Program-made: the position numbers and the translations under genes
In this document: piece after piece, positions 1 through 11,549 of the stretch
Layout of the letters: every line of letters begins with the position of its first letter
How positions within the stretch are numbered: the stretch's first letter is position 1
Assembly (NCBI GenBank): GCA_000697335.1
Contig: JNEM01015439.1
Span: forward strand, 1-38,726
From: Conidiobolus incongruus B7586
Lineage: Eukaryota > Entomophthoromycota > Entomophthoromycetes > Entomophthorales > Conidiobolaceae
Direction: 5' to 3'
Length of the DNA stretch: 38,726 nucleotides
The notes under the pieces: model-generated
Databases searched by the model: none
Seen by the model: only the letters and a program-made list of their open reading frames with translations
What the model was told of the DNA's origin: nothing

Positions 1-739
1 TTTTTATTTATAAATTATTATAATTAGTAAATTATAAATCCCTTTATATAATTCTTTATTAAAGCATAAAACAAAATATTAAGTTAAAATAATTTTTTTT
101 AAAATTCTAATAAATAAACATTTATAAGCAAATGTTAATTATTATAATATATTATAATAATATATATTATTCTTATTTAGTTTTTAAGGGAAAATTAATT
201 AATAGTAAATTTTATATTATTTTTTTTAAATAAAAATAATTTTAATTGGTGTTTATAATATAACTTAAAGGTATTTATTATTTTATTTAATAATTATAAA
301 ATATATAAAGTTAAAATTATAAAAAATCTTCTAATTTAAAATAATTAAAAAATTACCATATTCAATATATTTTTTAAATTATAACTAATGTGATTATAAT
401 TACTTTAAGCAATTAAAAAATTTAATTGGTTTATTAAACATTAAATTTTAGTTTTTAATAAAAAGAATTATTTTTTAAGTGTTAAAAGTTTGTTAAAAGT
501 ATAATAAAAAGTTATTAATAATATAGGAGAGTATTTATTTTTGTAAGTTATATATTAAAATCTTTATTTATTTTTAATCTCAAAAATTCTCATTATTTAA
601 AATATAGAGTAATAAACAAAAATTTATTAAAATTTTTTTGAAATTATATAAAATTATAACATGTATTTTGAGAGTGTATTGTATTATTAAGAAAAAATTT
701 GAATTGATGAAATTATAACTGGTCTGCAGTTGACAGCTC
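1..739. other. AT-rich intergenic DNA
   Basis: Strongly AT-rich flank downstream of SEY1. I see no convincing gene, tRNA or structured RNA here. The only open frames are short and run across homopolymeric A/T sequence. Confidence 0.7.
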
Positions 740-3365
740 TTAATTTGATTTACTTTTTTCAGAATCGAATTTTCCGATATCATCATTGTCAACCAAAGTC
801 ATTTCAGAAACAGAAGTAGATGTTCTCTTGACCCCAAAATCAGTCATTGGAATTGCTTCTGGAGCGGGAGTGTTATTGGGATGGAAATGTTGTGATAACA
901 AAGCATGTAGTTGTCTGTAACCTTCTTGTGATGCAACGTTGATAACTGTGATTATAGGTCTTAAGAGATTCATTTTATATGCGACAAATATTAATACAGC
1001 AGTAATGGTCAAGAAGATGAAGTAAAGAGGATTTGTAAGAACCGCATAAATTTCATTCCATCCTAAAGCTAACATGATGGCAAGAGCCCACAAGGGGATT
1101 TTTTCAGTTGTCGATACAATGCTGCGTTTAGCTTCCAAATACAAAGCATCAGATTCTCTCTTAAGCTTGGTTTCAAATTCTTTTTGCTTAGTTTCTGAGA
1201 ATATTTTTAAACTGCGTTTGAAATCAAGAGGTTCAGTAGCATCGGCAAACAAATCTGAGAAATTGTCCAATTCAGAGCTAGTATCGATGGTGGAGAGGAG
1301 GGGGATAAGCTTCAAAGCTTCACTTCTGGCCTTTTTGAAGTGGGCATCGATATCATCTTCAGGCTTCCAAACTTTGGGTAAACCATCTTGATCATACCTG
1401 AAGGATTCTTCGAGACGATTTCTAAGCTTGACTAAGACTAAATCATCCTGTAATTCGTCTTTGATTTTACGGATCATCAGATTCCAGAGTTTAACTCGAG
1501 TATTGGCCAATTGCAAAGTGGTTTCATCATCTGTGAATCCAAAGTTCCTGGCTTGAGTATCGATCAAATCCTCAATGTTATCATTAATTTCAGAGAAGAC
1601 TTTCAAAACCTTGGCCCAAAGTGTCGATTGGGGATCTTGGAAAAGCTCTGGAAGAGAATCAGCAAGTTGAATGTTGATTTCTTTTTCAATTTCAGAATTG
1701 AATTTATTCAATTCTTGCTCTCTTCTATTGATAATCAAGTTTTCGAGTTCTTGATCTAATTGATTCAATTCTTGAACAATAGTCCATTGAGATCCTTCTA
1801 AAATCATTTCAGTAGCACCCTTCTTAAAGGTTTCGATAGTTTCCTTTTTAACTACTTCGGCTGCTTCGTTAAATTTACCTTTATATTCTTTTAAAGCACT
1901 ATCTAATCTTTTAGGAAAGTTGGCAATATTTTGACGATGAATGTTGCGAAGTTGGCCAATAAAGTATTGGGATAAGATGTCATAGATTCTTGAAACTAGT
2001 TCCAAACGCTTCTTCTTATACACATCTTTATTGTATCTTCCAGCGTCTGAGTCAAATCTACTGAGAGCGATATCTACATTCTGTAAAAATACATTACCCA
2101 GGTCAGGAATGATCTTGCCACTTTCAATAGATGATTTATAAGGCAAAAACTGTTCAATTAATGCTGCAACAATTTCAGAGGAGATTTCATCGCAGCGGAA
2201 CTGAGCTAAAAGTTGTTGCTGAGTTGGCAAGTCCAAGTTTTTGTTAGTAATAATTTGATCCCAAATACTTTCGACAAAGTGAGTAAATCCGTCGGCAGGA
2301 ATCATCTTATGATATTGGGGTCTAAATACATAGTTGCTATGGTCTTTTTCATAAAAGCACTTAGCCAAAATATTGACTTGTTCATCAAAATCCTTGGGCT
2401 TCAACACCTTGTGAGGTAATCCAAAGAACATAAAGTCGAAAAAGTCTGTAATAACACAATTTTCAAGGCCAGAGGGTTTAGAGAGTTCAGACCAAATTTT
2501 TTCTAGGTCCTCTTTAATGGTTTGAGAAAGTTCATTCAAAGGAACATTTCCCAAATAGTCACGAATAATAAAGAATAAAAGGGTTTTTGATTTTCCTTTT
2601 TGCTGGAAGAGCTCCAAGTTGACTTCGAATACAGTTTTAAGTAAGCCCATATTAGCACCGTTGTATAACCCAACCTGGTTTTCCCAAAGATTCATAATAA
2701 GAACTTGAGAAATAGCAAGTGAAAAGAGAGCACTTTTACGTTCAAAATCCTTTAAAAGGGGTTCAGTTTTATGATGTAAATTCTCTAAGAAATGAAATTA
2801 CCTGATCTTCACCACGCTCTCTTCCGTCAGTACCTTCTACATCCATGATTAAAGTTTGAGAATTCTGAGCCATACTCATCCATAGTCCTATTAAATCAAT
2901 ATGAAATTCAATAAAATATAATATGTTTTGGTGTACCTTTAGTAGTTTGTTGACGCTTAGCATCTGACATAGTGGCAAAAGCAGTGCCAAATAGATGATT
3001 TAGAAGAGTACCTAAATATAAGAATAAATATCTCGATTTATTGAATTTGATATGAAGCTTACTTTTTCCTGTGCTTTGGGAGCCAAACACAGCAACAACA
3101 TTATAATCAAAACCAACATTTGATATTTTCCATTCGTCATTAAAATATGTTTCTAATGATTGGCTAAAAGCAAATTGAATTAATCAAGTTATTCATCAGT
3201 TAAATTAATAGATTACTTGAAGTTTTGGTCTCCATCAATGACTTGAATCTGCTTTGTTGAAATGGATTTAGTGGAAGCTTCTGGTTCAGGCGTACCTTCA
3301 GAAGTGAGTAAGCTGGAAGTAGATTGGGTTAAAGATGGATTCTCAATTTTATCAGTAAAAGACAT
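740..3365 (-). CDS. SEY1: SEY1, atlastin/RHD3-type dynamin-like GTPase for ER membrane fusion
   Basis: Five exons on the minus strand: 3217-3365, 3063-3163, 2937-3011, 2802-2887 and 740-2749, joined by four GT-AG introns of 50-53 nt. The spliced protein is 806 residues, close to the roughly 780 of yeast Sey1. The GTPase motifs are clear: P-loop GSQSTGKS at 77-84 (split by intron 2), the threonine-rich switch QQTTKG near 104-109, G3 [14 protein letters not shown] at 124-137, and the RD motif at 200-201. A long helical middle domain follows. Residues 688-733 form a hydrophobic hairpin (two membrane passes) and the tail is short and cytosolic. This order is that of the Sey1/RHD3 family, which tethers and fuses ER tubules. 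The start ATG at 3365 is the first in frame and leads into a typical low-complexity N-terminus. Stop is TAA. It is divergent from NOP8. Confidence 0.96.
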
Positions 3366-4490
3366 CTTTCAATTATATAAATTATAATGAAGTTAAAGAA
3401 AGAATTGGAACACAAAGATCCATAACATATGATTTTTAGATGAATTAATTATTCCAAAAAGTAGTCATAATTTGGGATAATTGAGGTTTATATTTTTAAG
3501 TAATATAAACTCAATTAAAACTAAATAGTGTATTAAAACATAATATGAATTTTAATTCATAGACTAAATTTACATTATATGTCTTATGGATATCTACATA
3601 TATCGTTTAAATAATATATTAGACATTTGAAAGTTATGAATGTTTTTGAGTTTGACTCTTTCGATAATCTCCATTCTTTCATTATCTTTAAACATACATA
3701 TTCTTATAATTCCTATCCTTAGTATATTTAAAGTTGATCCTTTATTCAGCCAAACAATAATTATCATTATTATATTTTCATGATGTGAAATTGCAAGAAA
3801 TTGAATTTTAAAACGGTATATATGATTCAGTATTTTACCAATAGTATATGTATGCCAAATATTTTTAGTTAGATATTAATTACAAAACTTATAAATGATT
3901 GATATAGCTTCAAATTGAGTATATATGCCATCATAACTCTCAGTATTCGTCTAATATCTTACTAGACTGATAGTAAATTTCAATTAACTAATATTGACAA
4001 ATCTAATGATCATCAAATACTATTTCTATTTTTTATTCCTTAATAATTCTTAAATTGAATATCATAATATTAAAATAGTTTATTTTGAAAATAGTTAAAT
4101 GTAGTAAAAGTAAAGTTTGGAATTATATAAGTCAAAATGAAAAAACATTTTAGTAAAATGATAAAAAATAAAAAATTTTAATATCATTAAAATATAAAAT
4201 TGGTTTATAATCCATTTTAAATTATTGAAAATTCACCTATATTTGATTATAATATATCCCTTTTTTCAATTATTATCGAGCTAAATATTATAAATGAAAT
4301 CATATTTTTTATTGAATCAAGATTTTGATATTAATATCCCATAATAAAAATTTGGTAATATTGATTTTATAAACCCCGAATCTTATAGATTTTTCAAAAA
4401 AAAACATTTTATATTATAGATAATTTTTAATTTATATTCAATAGTTTAAATAGCTATACTTTTATAATATAAAATATAATTTTTTATATA
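3366..4490. other. Divergent intergenic region between SEY1 and NOP8
   Basis: About 1.1 kb of AT-rich sequence that must hold both promoters, since SEY1 reads left and NOP8 reads right. I see no recognisable operator, RNA gene or repeat, only A/T runs. Confidence 0.6.
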
Positions 4491-6457
4491 ATGACAGATT
4501 CAAGTAAATCATTTTCTAATTATTTGAATTATTATATAATTAATTTGTTAATTAGTTAGAAAAAGAGTATACGTGGGTGGATTGGCTGATAAAATCTCTA
4601 GTGAAGAAGTGAAAGAATTATTTTTACCATACGTCAATAATTATTTTGACTTTCAATTAGCCTTGGGACATAAAAGTATTGAACATTTTTTAAATTTTTA
4701 TTATCTTTTTAATTAACATTATTTTAGATAAATCTAGAGGTTTTGGTTTTTTAACTATTGATATTTCTGAAGCCAATTGGGAAAAATGTAAATATTATTT
4801 AATTACAAGCTTTAGCTTACAATTAATATATTTTAATAGGTCTAAAAAATTTAAATGGCTTACAAAAGAATGGATGTACTTTGAAAGTTCAAGAATCCGA
4901 ACTACCACAAAACAAACTAGAGTCATTGAAATCTAATCAAACTAAAAGTTTAGAACCTGTAGATAATAAGAAACCGTTAGAAGATATACTAACAAAGGTA
5001 TTTTATTATATGGTGGGGTTATTATAACATGACGTTGAATATTCGTTTAGAAATCTGATTTAAATCTTGATGGTATCAAAGTTCCAGAAAAAGACAAAAA
5101 CAAGCGTCAAAAGGTTAATTTTAGCTCATTTCATTTGACTGTATTTTGTTAATTGTATTTTAGATCATTTTCGATGAAGAAGGAGAGATTGAACAGGTTG
5201 ATGAATTACCATCAAATAAATTGGATGTCAATTCCACCCATGAAGATAAAACAGAAAACTCAAATAACGATGAAACATCTGCCCCTATCTCAGGTGCTAA
5301 TGCTATTGGTTTGGGAGTAAAGCATTTTATCTGCATTTATTTATTCAATTAGTAATTTTTATACCCTTAGAAACCTCAACCCACTCCTAAACCTATGAAG
5401 AAAAGCAAGGTAATTATAATCTTCCTAGATTTACAAAAAATGAAGAATAAAAACTTTATTTATAGTTGACGGCAAATGAAAAACGTTTGGAAGCTTTAAA
5501 GCGTAAGGAAGAAGAGTTCAAGCAACAATCAAGAATTGTTTTGAATACATCAAGCACTGTTCAAAATGTATTTTATCCAATTTAATTCAAAGGTTTATTA
5601 ACTAGTTCCTTTATTAGAAGAAAACCCATATGGTTTTTGGAGATGATGGCGAACTTATAGAAGCCCCAACCCAATCTGAAGATAAAAAAGCAAAAAAGAG
5701 TAAAAAACAAAAAGCCAATCAAACAGGTAGCTACATTTTCAGGAATTAAAATGATCAAATATTAATTTAATAATAGTTGAGAAAGTAAATCCAGATGAAA
5801 CTGTCACAGAAAAGAAGATTGAAAATACTACTAATAATGGTATTTGCAATAATTTTGGATAATTATACTTTTGATTTACATTTTAAATTAGAATCAAATA
5901 ATAACATAGTATTAACTGACCGACTTCAATCGATTTTCAGTGATCAATCTAGAACATGTAAGTATTAATATAGCTATTGATTTGATTTGTACTAATTTTT
6001 TAGTTGGAGGATTTTCATTTTTTGACCCACCCACTGATGAAGAGGTTGATAACAAGCAACCTACTGCCAAACCCCCAACTAATGCTCTAATAGTAATTTA
6101 ATTAATTTCCCCTCCATTCAATATTAACTTTTATTCATTATTTAGCCAAGTGATAATGTCTTTATTGGTGCTTCATTCGATACTTCAAGAAGTCATGATA
6201 AATATTTTTTCTTTCATTTCAACACTTCTAAATTCATGAGGTAGCATCTATTTAAATTACAATATAAATCATATTAATATTTTATTAGTGACAGATTCGA
6301 AGGAGATAAATTATTTTGTAGAACTAAAACTAACGAAGAATATATTCAAAGTCTTGAAGAATCTAGAGGCAAAATTCTTTCTGAAGCAAAAGGAAGATAT
6401 AAACGAGTTATCAGACAAAAGTTATCCAATAAGCAAAAGAGTAGAAGAACCGAATGA
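4491..6457 (+). CDS. NOP8: NOP8/NOL8-like nucleolar RRM protein
   Basis: Fourteen exons: 4491-4503, 4556-4675, 4728-4787, 4840-4997, 5051-5113, 5164-5316, 5371-5409, 5466-5567, 5618-5726, 5777-5839, 5892-5957, 6004-6092, 6146-6240 and 6289-6457. All thirteen introns are GT-AG and 46-56 nt long, and the reading frame closes exactly to a 432-residue protein. The N-terminus is an RRM with RNP2 VYVGGL (residues 9-14) and RNP1 KSRGFGFL, coded across three exons. The middle is charged and lysine-rich. The C-terminus has the NOL8-type block: GGFSFFDPP, then FFFHFNTS, then a basic helical end with GRYKRVIRQKLSNKQ. Yeast Nop8 and human NOL8 act in early 60S ribosome assembly in the nucleolus. The family match rests on RRM plus C-terminal block rather than overall identity. 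The first exon is only 13 nt. Convergent with HIS5, 136 bp away. Confidence 0.88.
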
Positions 6458-6593
6458 TTTAATAAATTATAGAATAATAGTTAATTTTAGTATATATAAA
6501 ATAATTTTTGGTTTATTGATACAATTGAAAAACTGATTATTGCTATCATTTTAAAGACTCTACGATCAATATGATTATTCAAGTTTTATTTGA

Positions 6594-7751
6594 TTATTCA
6601 GATAACTGTCGTAAAATAATTTGTAATCTATTCAGAAATACCTCAATTTCTTCAGGAGTACCAATAGTAATTCGAAGACATCCTTGACATCCAACTTCAT
6701 TAGCTCTATATCTAACAATAACTCGATGGTCGTCAGCCAATTGCAAATATACTTTTTTGGCCAATTCGCTATTTGGTTCCTTGCTGACAGGGTCTAATAT
6801 GGGAACAATAATAAAATTGGCATCCAAATTCCCAAGATGGTCTCCAATAAGATCTATTTGCTTTAATTTTTGAATCAGTTGCTCTCTTTGAAAGTTTAGT
6901 TTTAATACTGTCGACTCCATCTTTTTAATTCCAGCATCAGATAAAGCATCGTTAGCAACTTGAGCAGTCAGCGAGCAGATATTATAAGGTGCCTTTGTAC
7001 AATTAAAGATGTGAATAAGGTCAGCATTTCCAAAAGCAGCGCCTAATCGAATTCCAGCTAAACCAAAACTCTTTGAAAGAGTTTGCATGACAATCAAATT
7101 GGGATAATCTTTAATTAAAGAACAAGTGGATTTCTCAGCAAAGTCAACATATGCTTCATCGACAACTACTACAGAGCCATATTTCAAGCCAAAATTTAAG
7201 GTCTCTTTAATCGATTCAAAATTTAAGCAAGTGCCAGTAGGATTTCCTGGACTACATAAAAATATCACTTTAATTCTGCCTTGCTCTTTAATAAGCTCTT
7301 GCTCGATCAGATTTAACTTTAGTTGGAATCGATTTTCTTTATCACCAGTACCTGGAGTCAAATTTACCTTGACCACTTCGATGTCATTGACTTTGGCACA
7401 CACAGAATACATACCATAAGTAGGAGGTGTAATAAGGATTTTATCTTTACCTGGAGTACAAAATATTCTGATAGTTAAATCGATCACTTCATCTGAACCA
7501 ACACCAAAGAAAACCTGGTTAACAGAGTCTAGATTTCTATACTTCAGCCACTTTAGTTTAACTCCATTGTGCAAAGGGTCAGGATAGCGGTGATAATCGT
7601 TTTTGGTTTCTAAAACTGAACCATAAGCATTTTCATTTGCATCTAATAGAATTCCTTCATTGTAATCGTCACGAGCACAACGATAAGGTTCCAAAGACAA
7701 AATATTTGGTCTGACTAAATTTTTAATATTAAAGGGTGACATTTTAAACAT
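6594..7751 (-). CDS. HIS5: Histidinol-phosphate aminotransferase
   Basis: Single exon, 385 residues, the usual length for fungal His5. It is a PLP-dependent class I/II aminotransferase converting imidazole-acetol phosphate and glutamate to histidinol phosphate, a late step of histidine synthesis. Visible motifs: LDANEN (36-41), GVGSDE (83-88), SPGNPTG (167-173), DEAYVDF (198-204) and the PLP lysine in TLSKSFGLAGIRLG (Lys227). An arginine near the C-terminus sits in a GCLRITIGT-type block that binds the substrate carboxylate. The ATG at 7751 is the first in frame; a second at 7742 is also possible. Stop is TGA. A Gcn4-type site and a TATA element sit within 100 bp upstream. Its presence argues against host-dependent fungi that have lost amino-acid synthesis. 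Confidence 0.97.
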   Translation of the reverse strand: MFKMSPFNIKNLVRPNILSLEPYRCARDDYNEGILLDANENAYGSVLETKNDYHRYPDPLHNGVKLKWLKYRNLDSVNQVFFGVGSDEVIDLTIRIFCTPGKDKILITPPTYGMYSVCAKVNDIEVVKVNLTPGTGDKENRFQLKLNLIEQELIKEQGRIKVIFLCSPGNPTGTCLNFESIKETLNFGLKYGSVVVVDEAYVDFAEKSTCSLIKDYPNLIVMQTLSKSFGLAGIRLGAAFGNADLIHIFNCTKAPYNICSLTAQVANDALSDAGIKKMESTVLKLNFQREQLIQKLKQIDLIGDHLGNLDANFIIVPILDPVSKEPNSELAKKVYLQLADDHRVIVRYRANEVGCQGCLRITIGTPEEIEVFLNRLQIILRQLSE

Positions 7752-7792
7752 ATATTCAATAGTTAATATTTTAGAGTGTGAATGATCTTGGT

Positions 7793-7800
7793 TTTATATA
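7793..7800 (-). promoter_or_regulatory. TATA element of HIS5
   Basis: On the minus strand the sequence reads TATATAAA about 45 bp upstream of the HIS5 ATG and about 45 bp downstream of the Gcn4-type site. The spacing is sensible for a basal promoter. In AT-rich DNA such a match alone is weak; its position makes it credible. Confidence 0.5.
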
Positions 7801-7843
7801 AACATTGAATTTGATAGATAGAAATCAACTGATTGATATTGGA

Positions 7844-7850
7844 TGAGTCA
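7844..7850 (-). promoter_or_regulatory. Gcn4/CPC1-type binding site upstream of HIS5
   Basis: TGAGTCA (TGACTCA on the minus strand) lies about 95 bp upstream of the HIS5 start. This 7-mer is the core site of Gcn4/CpcA-family bZIP activators, which induce amino-acid synthesis genes on starvation. HIS genes are classic targets. I noticed no second copy elsewhere in the window. Confidence 0.65.
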
Positions 7851-8079
7851 CACTTTATCTTCTCATCAACCCTTAATTCAATCATCTTTTTTTTTTCAAA
7901 AATGGAAATTCACTCATCCAAATTGCTTTATCCAATTAAAATGATGGAAATCATTTATGAATACAATGTGAAAATAGAATTGATTAGTTTCTAGTTAACA
8001 TATATTTTAAAAAAGGAAACTACCGAATGGTTTGAATAAAATAAAGTAATTATATCGAGGTATTTAATTATAATTTTTA
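7851..8079. other. Upstream DNA of HIS5
   Basis: AT-rich spacer between the Gcn4-type site and the end of the ALG9 relic. Nothing else is recognised. Confidence 0.5.
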
Positions 8080-10130
8080 TTAAAGTACTTCATTTTCTGA
8101 TTGATTATTGGATAGAATAGAAGAGATACTCTCTTCACCTTGACTAATTTTAACGAACTTATACTGATTATTGATATAGAGACAATACTCTTTGGATTAA
8201 TATTTATATAATTTAGAAACTTGAGTTTGTATTCTAGTTGAAACATATTCAAAAGGCAATAAGAATGCTCTTCCAATCCTAATGGATTTATTGGTCTCAG
8301 TAATTCTTGTGCAATATAGTTTATTCAAAGGAGTGTCATTTTGATTTTGTAGAGAAAGTTCAGTACCAATAAAAAAGCCGCAAGCTTCCAGAGGAGCATA
8401 TTTGTCCATTTCCTCCCTGTTCAGATTGTTTATAGTGGAAGGAATGTGATAAAATCCAGATCTTCATCCAGCCGAAGATTTATCAGTATCGGATAGGAAA
8501 TAACCGGGTAGTAGTCCATCAATGTTGGATTTGACAAATTTCGATTCAGCAGTATCAGGTAATAAGCAATAACTTGGAAAGCGATACCAGTCAGATCCAA
8601 CACACACCTGTAATTTTTCATTGGATTTATAATAGGTAGAGATAAAATCTTTCGAGTTTAAATATACCTGCATTGTTCCATGGTAATTTCTATGCTGACT
8701 GAATATCTTACTTAGTGAAAGTTCGATATATAAGTTGATAGACAATGTATTAAACAATTTAATACATTAAGAGTCTATTTGTTTATAAATTAATAATGAT
8801 AACTATAATCAGCAGTTGAGTAAAATTACCTTAAACTTTCTGTTAAAATACTTGACATTAACATGGGTAAAGGTGGTGTTGAATAAAACTAGGGAAACAG
8901 CTGCATTAAAACAAATGAGGGGGTAAATCACCAATGAAAATTTTTCTTCTTTATGATGTTGAATATCAAAGATAATCCACCATACAATAGCGATATTCGT
9001 AGTTGAGAGAAGCTTAATATAGTAATGAAGCTGAACGTTATTAGCACTTCCATTGGAACGTACTAACAACAATGATAATGAAGTAATAACTGGAGCTAAT
9101 AATCCTAAAAATAATATTATATCGAAGTTTAAAAATCCATTTTTAAAATAAAAGGTCCATGGCTCTGCTCCATACAAATCAGGACCTGCATCTGGATTGA
9201 AGATATTGTAAAATACAATATTTAAGGCAGCTATCGCGAACTTCCTATAGAAGAAATATTCAATAAACAGCATTGGGATCCAATGAGGATCTGAATAAGC
9301 GAATGGAATTTAGAGTTATTTGTTAAATGTAAGATTTACCAAAATAATAATTAAAGATCTGATACTGACTATCAATAATAGCATGAGTTTCTTGATAGTC
9401 TGCTTTCAACTATTTAAAATGTTCATACTAAATGGATTCAAATTCAAAAACAACTCATTGAAGATGAACGGCAAAGAAACAGCACCAGAAAATGGCCAGC
9501 CTAATAACGCACCCAATGTAATTTAAAAAACACAAATTTGATTCTCTCGTAACTGTTCTTCAGTAATTTCTCTGAGTCTATCATTGTAGTAGTGAATAAA
9601 ATGGTAGTATACATGGTAAATGAGGATGACAAAAATGTTAGATCAGGTTAGTTGGTACAATCTGGAATGGTGTGGATATGTATATATACCTGAAGAAGCA
9701 AAATACACTCCAAAATTATATAAAGCGAATTTAAGTGTAAGATGAGCTACTTTAGGATTGATATTTTTATGGATTGAATTGAAAAATTTTGTTTCACATA
9801 AAGCACACAAAAGAGATAAAGTCAGCTTAATATCATAAAACATCAGCTACTTTTAAAATATAATTAACATAAAGAAATTGATAATGAATTTGAAATAACT
9901 TTTGAGAGGTGAGAAAACTAATGAATTTCCCTACCAAAGCATGAAAACCAATATATGTACAAGATCTCAAAGGATAAATAAGAAAATATTCCCAAATTTA
10001 TAATCTCTATCCAATTAATAAAAAATGAGTCGGCTCCCAAAAGTTAAAAGTTTCAGCACAATCAGTAATAAAAGAATAATTTGTTGATAAAAGTCAAGCA
10101 AGTAATAAAATGGAAAATCCTATTATTACA
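8080..10130 (-). pseudogene. ALG9: Decayed ALG9, ER alpha-1,2-mannosyltransferase (GT22)
   Basis: Reading leftwards, pieces align in order with Alg9, which adds the seventh and ninth mannoses to the dolichol-linked oligosaccharide. They are ITDCAETFNFWEPTHFLL (about 10060-10012); WEYFLIYPLRS (from 9994); LSLLCALCE and VYFASS (9843-9690); LSSSFTMYTTIL; GALLGWPFSGA (near 9510-9480); NIVFYNIF and GPDLYGAEPW (9230-9165); QHHKEEKFSLVIYPLI (near 8960-8910); SDWYRFPS and FVKSNIDGLLPG (8605-8510); NNLNREE; GRAFLLPF; EYCLY. Stops interrupt the aligned frame: TGA at 10096-10094, TAG at 10009-10007, TAA at 10000-9998, TGA at 9408-9406, TAA at 8769-8767 and TGA at 8466-8464. I found no GT-AG intron that removes all of them without losing conserved sequence. 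The frame also changes between the first exon and the 9843 block. I see no start ATG for the N-terminal exon. Most likely a recent pseudogene; base-calling error is the main alternative. Confidence 0.72.
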
Positions 10131-11549
10131 ATCTTAATAGGATAATTTTATCTAGAAAAATTATTAGTTAGATTCATATTATTATCAATATTATTAACAC
10201 CTATCCAGTGAATACATGTAATCCAGCCTCATCAGATAATATATCAGTTTTATTTTTATTTTTTATTATCTATTTTTGTATTCTGCGGATAATTGTTAAT
10301 TCATAAGTAACAATCTTTCAATTCGATTTGAACAAAATGACCCCTATTAAGGTCAAGTATTATTTAAATAATTATATTATAGTTAATTAATAATTATAAT
10401 ACATAATTCCAATTATCAATTTATTTATTAACTTATTTATCAATGATTCAACTTAGTTATGGGATTTCCAGTTTCATATATAAACAAGTCACATTCTGAA
10501 TCATATTTTATGATATAAACGACCAGTTTGTTTTTCACTCTATTTGATATATTTCACAAAATCTTTATATATTCCTTATATTTTATAGTTTTTAAATGTA
10601 TTTCAATTTTTCATTTTATGTATAATACAATATGCTTTTAAGTGAATTCAAATAAAATCATCGATAATTTGATATTCAGTATTAATATGATAAATGGTTT
10701 TGTCATGTTAATAATATTTTTCATTATTTGTTATGTGATATCACTAAATATAATTAATATATACTCATGTTTGTTTGATACTTTTGAAAATATTTTATAA
10801 TTTTTATTATATTGTAATGCATTATTGTGACAAGTATTTGAATGTCTTTGTCAATTAATGAGAGAAATAAACTTTGGAACTATATAATATTTAGTTATAC
10901 TTTTTCATATTTAAAATATTCAGCGACAAATATATTGATGATGATGTAAACATATTAATTCAAATTGGTAATTAAAACTTAGATTTTTGTATAATCATTA
11001 CATATTTAGGATTCAAAATATTAGATAGATATTCTTTATATAAATTGATGATTTCGAGGCATTTGTAACTGGATTTATTATGTCTAAATAAGGTACTAAA
11101 ATTATAAAATATATTAGTTACAAATGACTATAATTCCCTTTTATATTATATTTTCAAAAAAAATTTTTCAACATTTATGAGAATAAAAACATATGTAACT
11201 ACGTAATTACAATTTCATTTTCAAAATATGAAAATTATAAAAATAATAGTTTTTATTTATAATTTGAATTAGATACTTACATGTTTCTTTATGATACAGA
11301 TATGTCTTGTATTGTTTTCATTTATTCTTTTTTAACATAATGAAAAAATATTGTCTATAAGTTATTCAAATAATTTCATCACCATTTCAACCAATCAAAT
11401 TAATAGTTGCAATTTTGAAAAATCTAGAAAAATCGCAATTTGTCGAAATTCGCAAAATCTATGAAGGTATAAATTGATTGACATCATACATTACTGACTT
11501 GTTATTTTTGAAATTTATTATATACGCTGATAAATATTAATTAAAAATC
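10131..11549. other. AT-rich intergenic region upstream of CDC37
   Basis: About 1.4 kb of AT-rich DNA between the ALG9 relic and CDC37. I found no tRNA, RNA gene or clear repeat. Two spaced GAA triplets lie near 11418-11432, but they do not form a proper heat-shock element. Confidence 0.6.

Noticed and set aside
1074-1759. Plus-strand open frames opposite SEY1
   Set aside because: They are antisense shadows of the long SEY1 exon 5 and have no protein-family character.
8080-10130. Reassigned stop codons explaining the ALG9 frame
   Set aside because: All three stop types occur in ALG9, while SEY1, NOP8, HIS5, CDC37, PSY2 and ARF6 have long stop-free exons and end normally at TAA or TGA.
11400-11470. 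Heat-shock element upstream of CDC37
   Set aside because: GAA and TTC triplets are present, but their spacing does not make three alternating nGAAn units.
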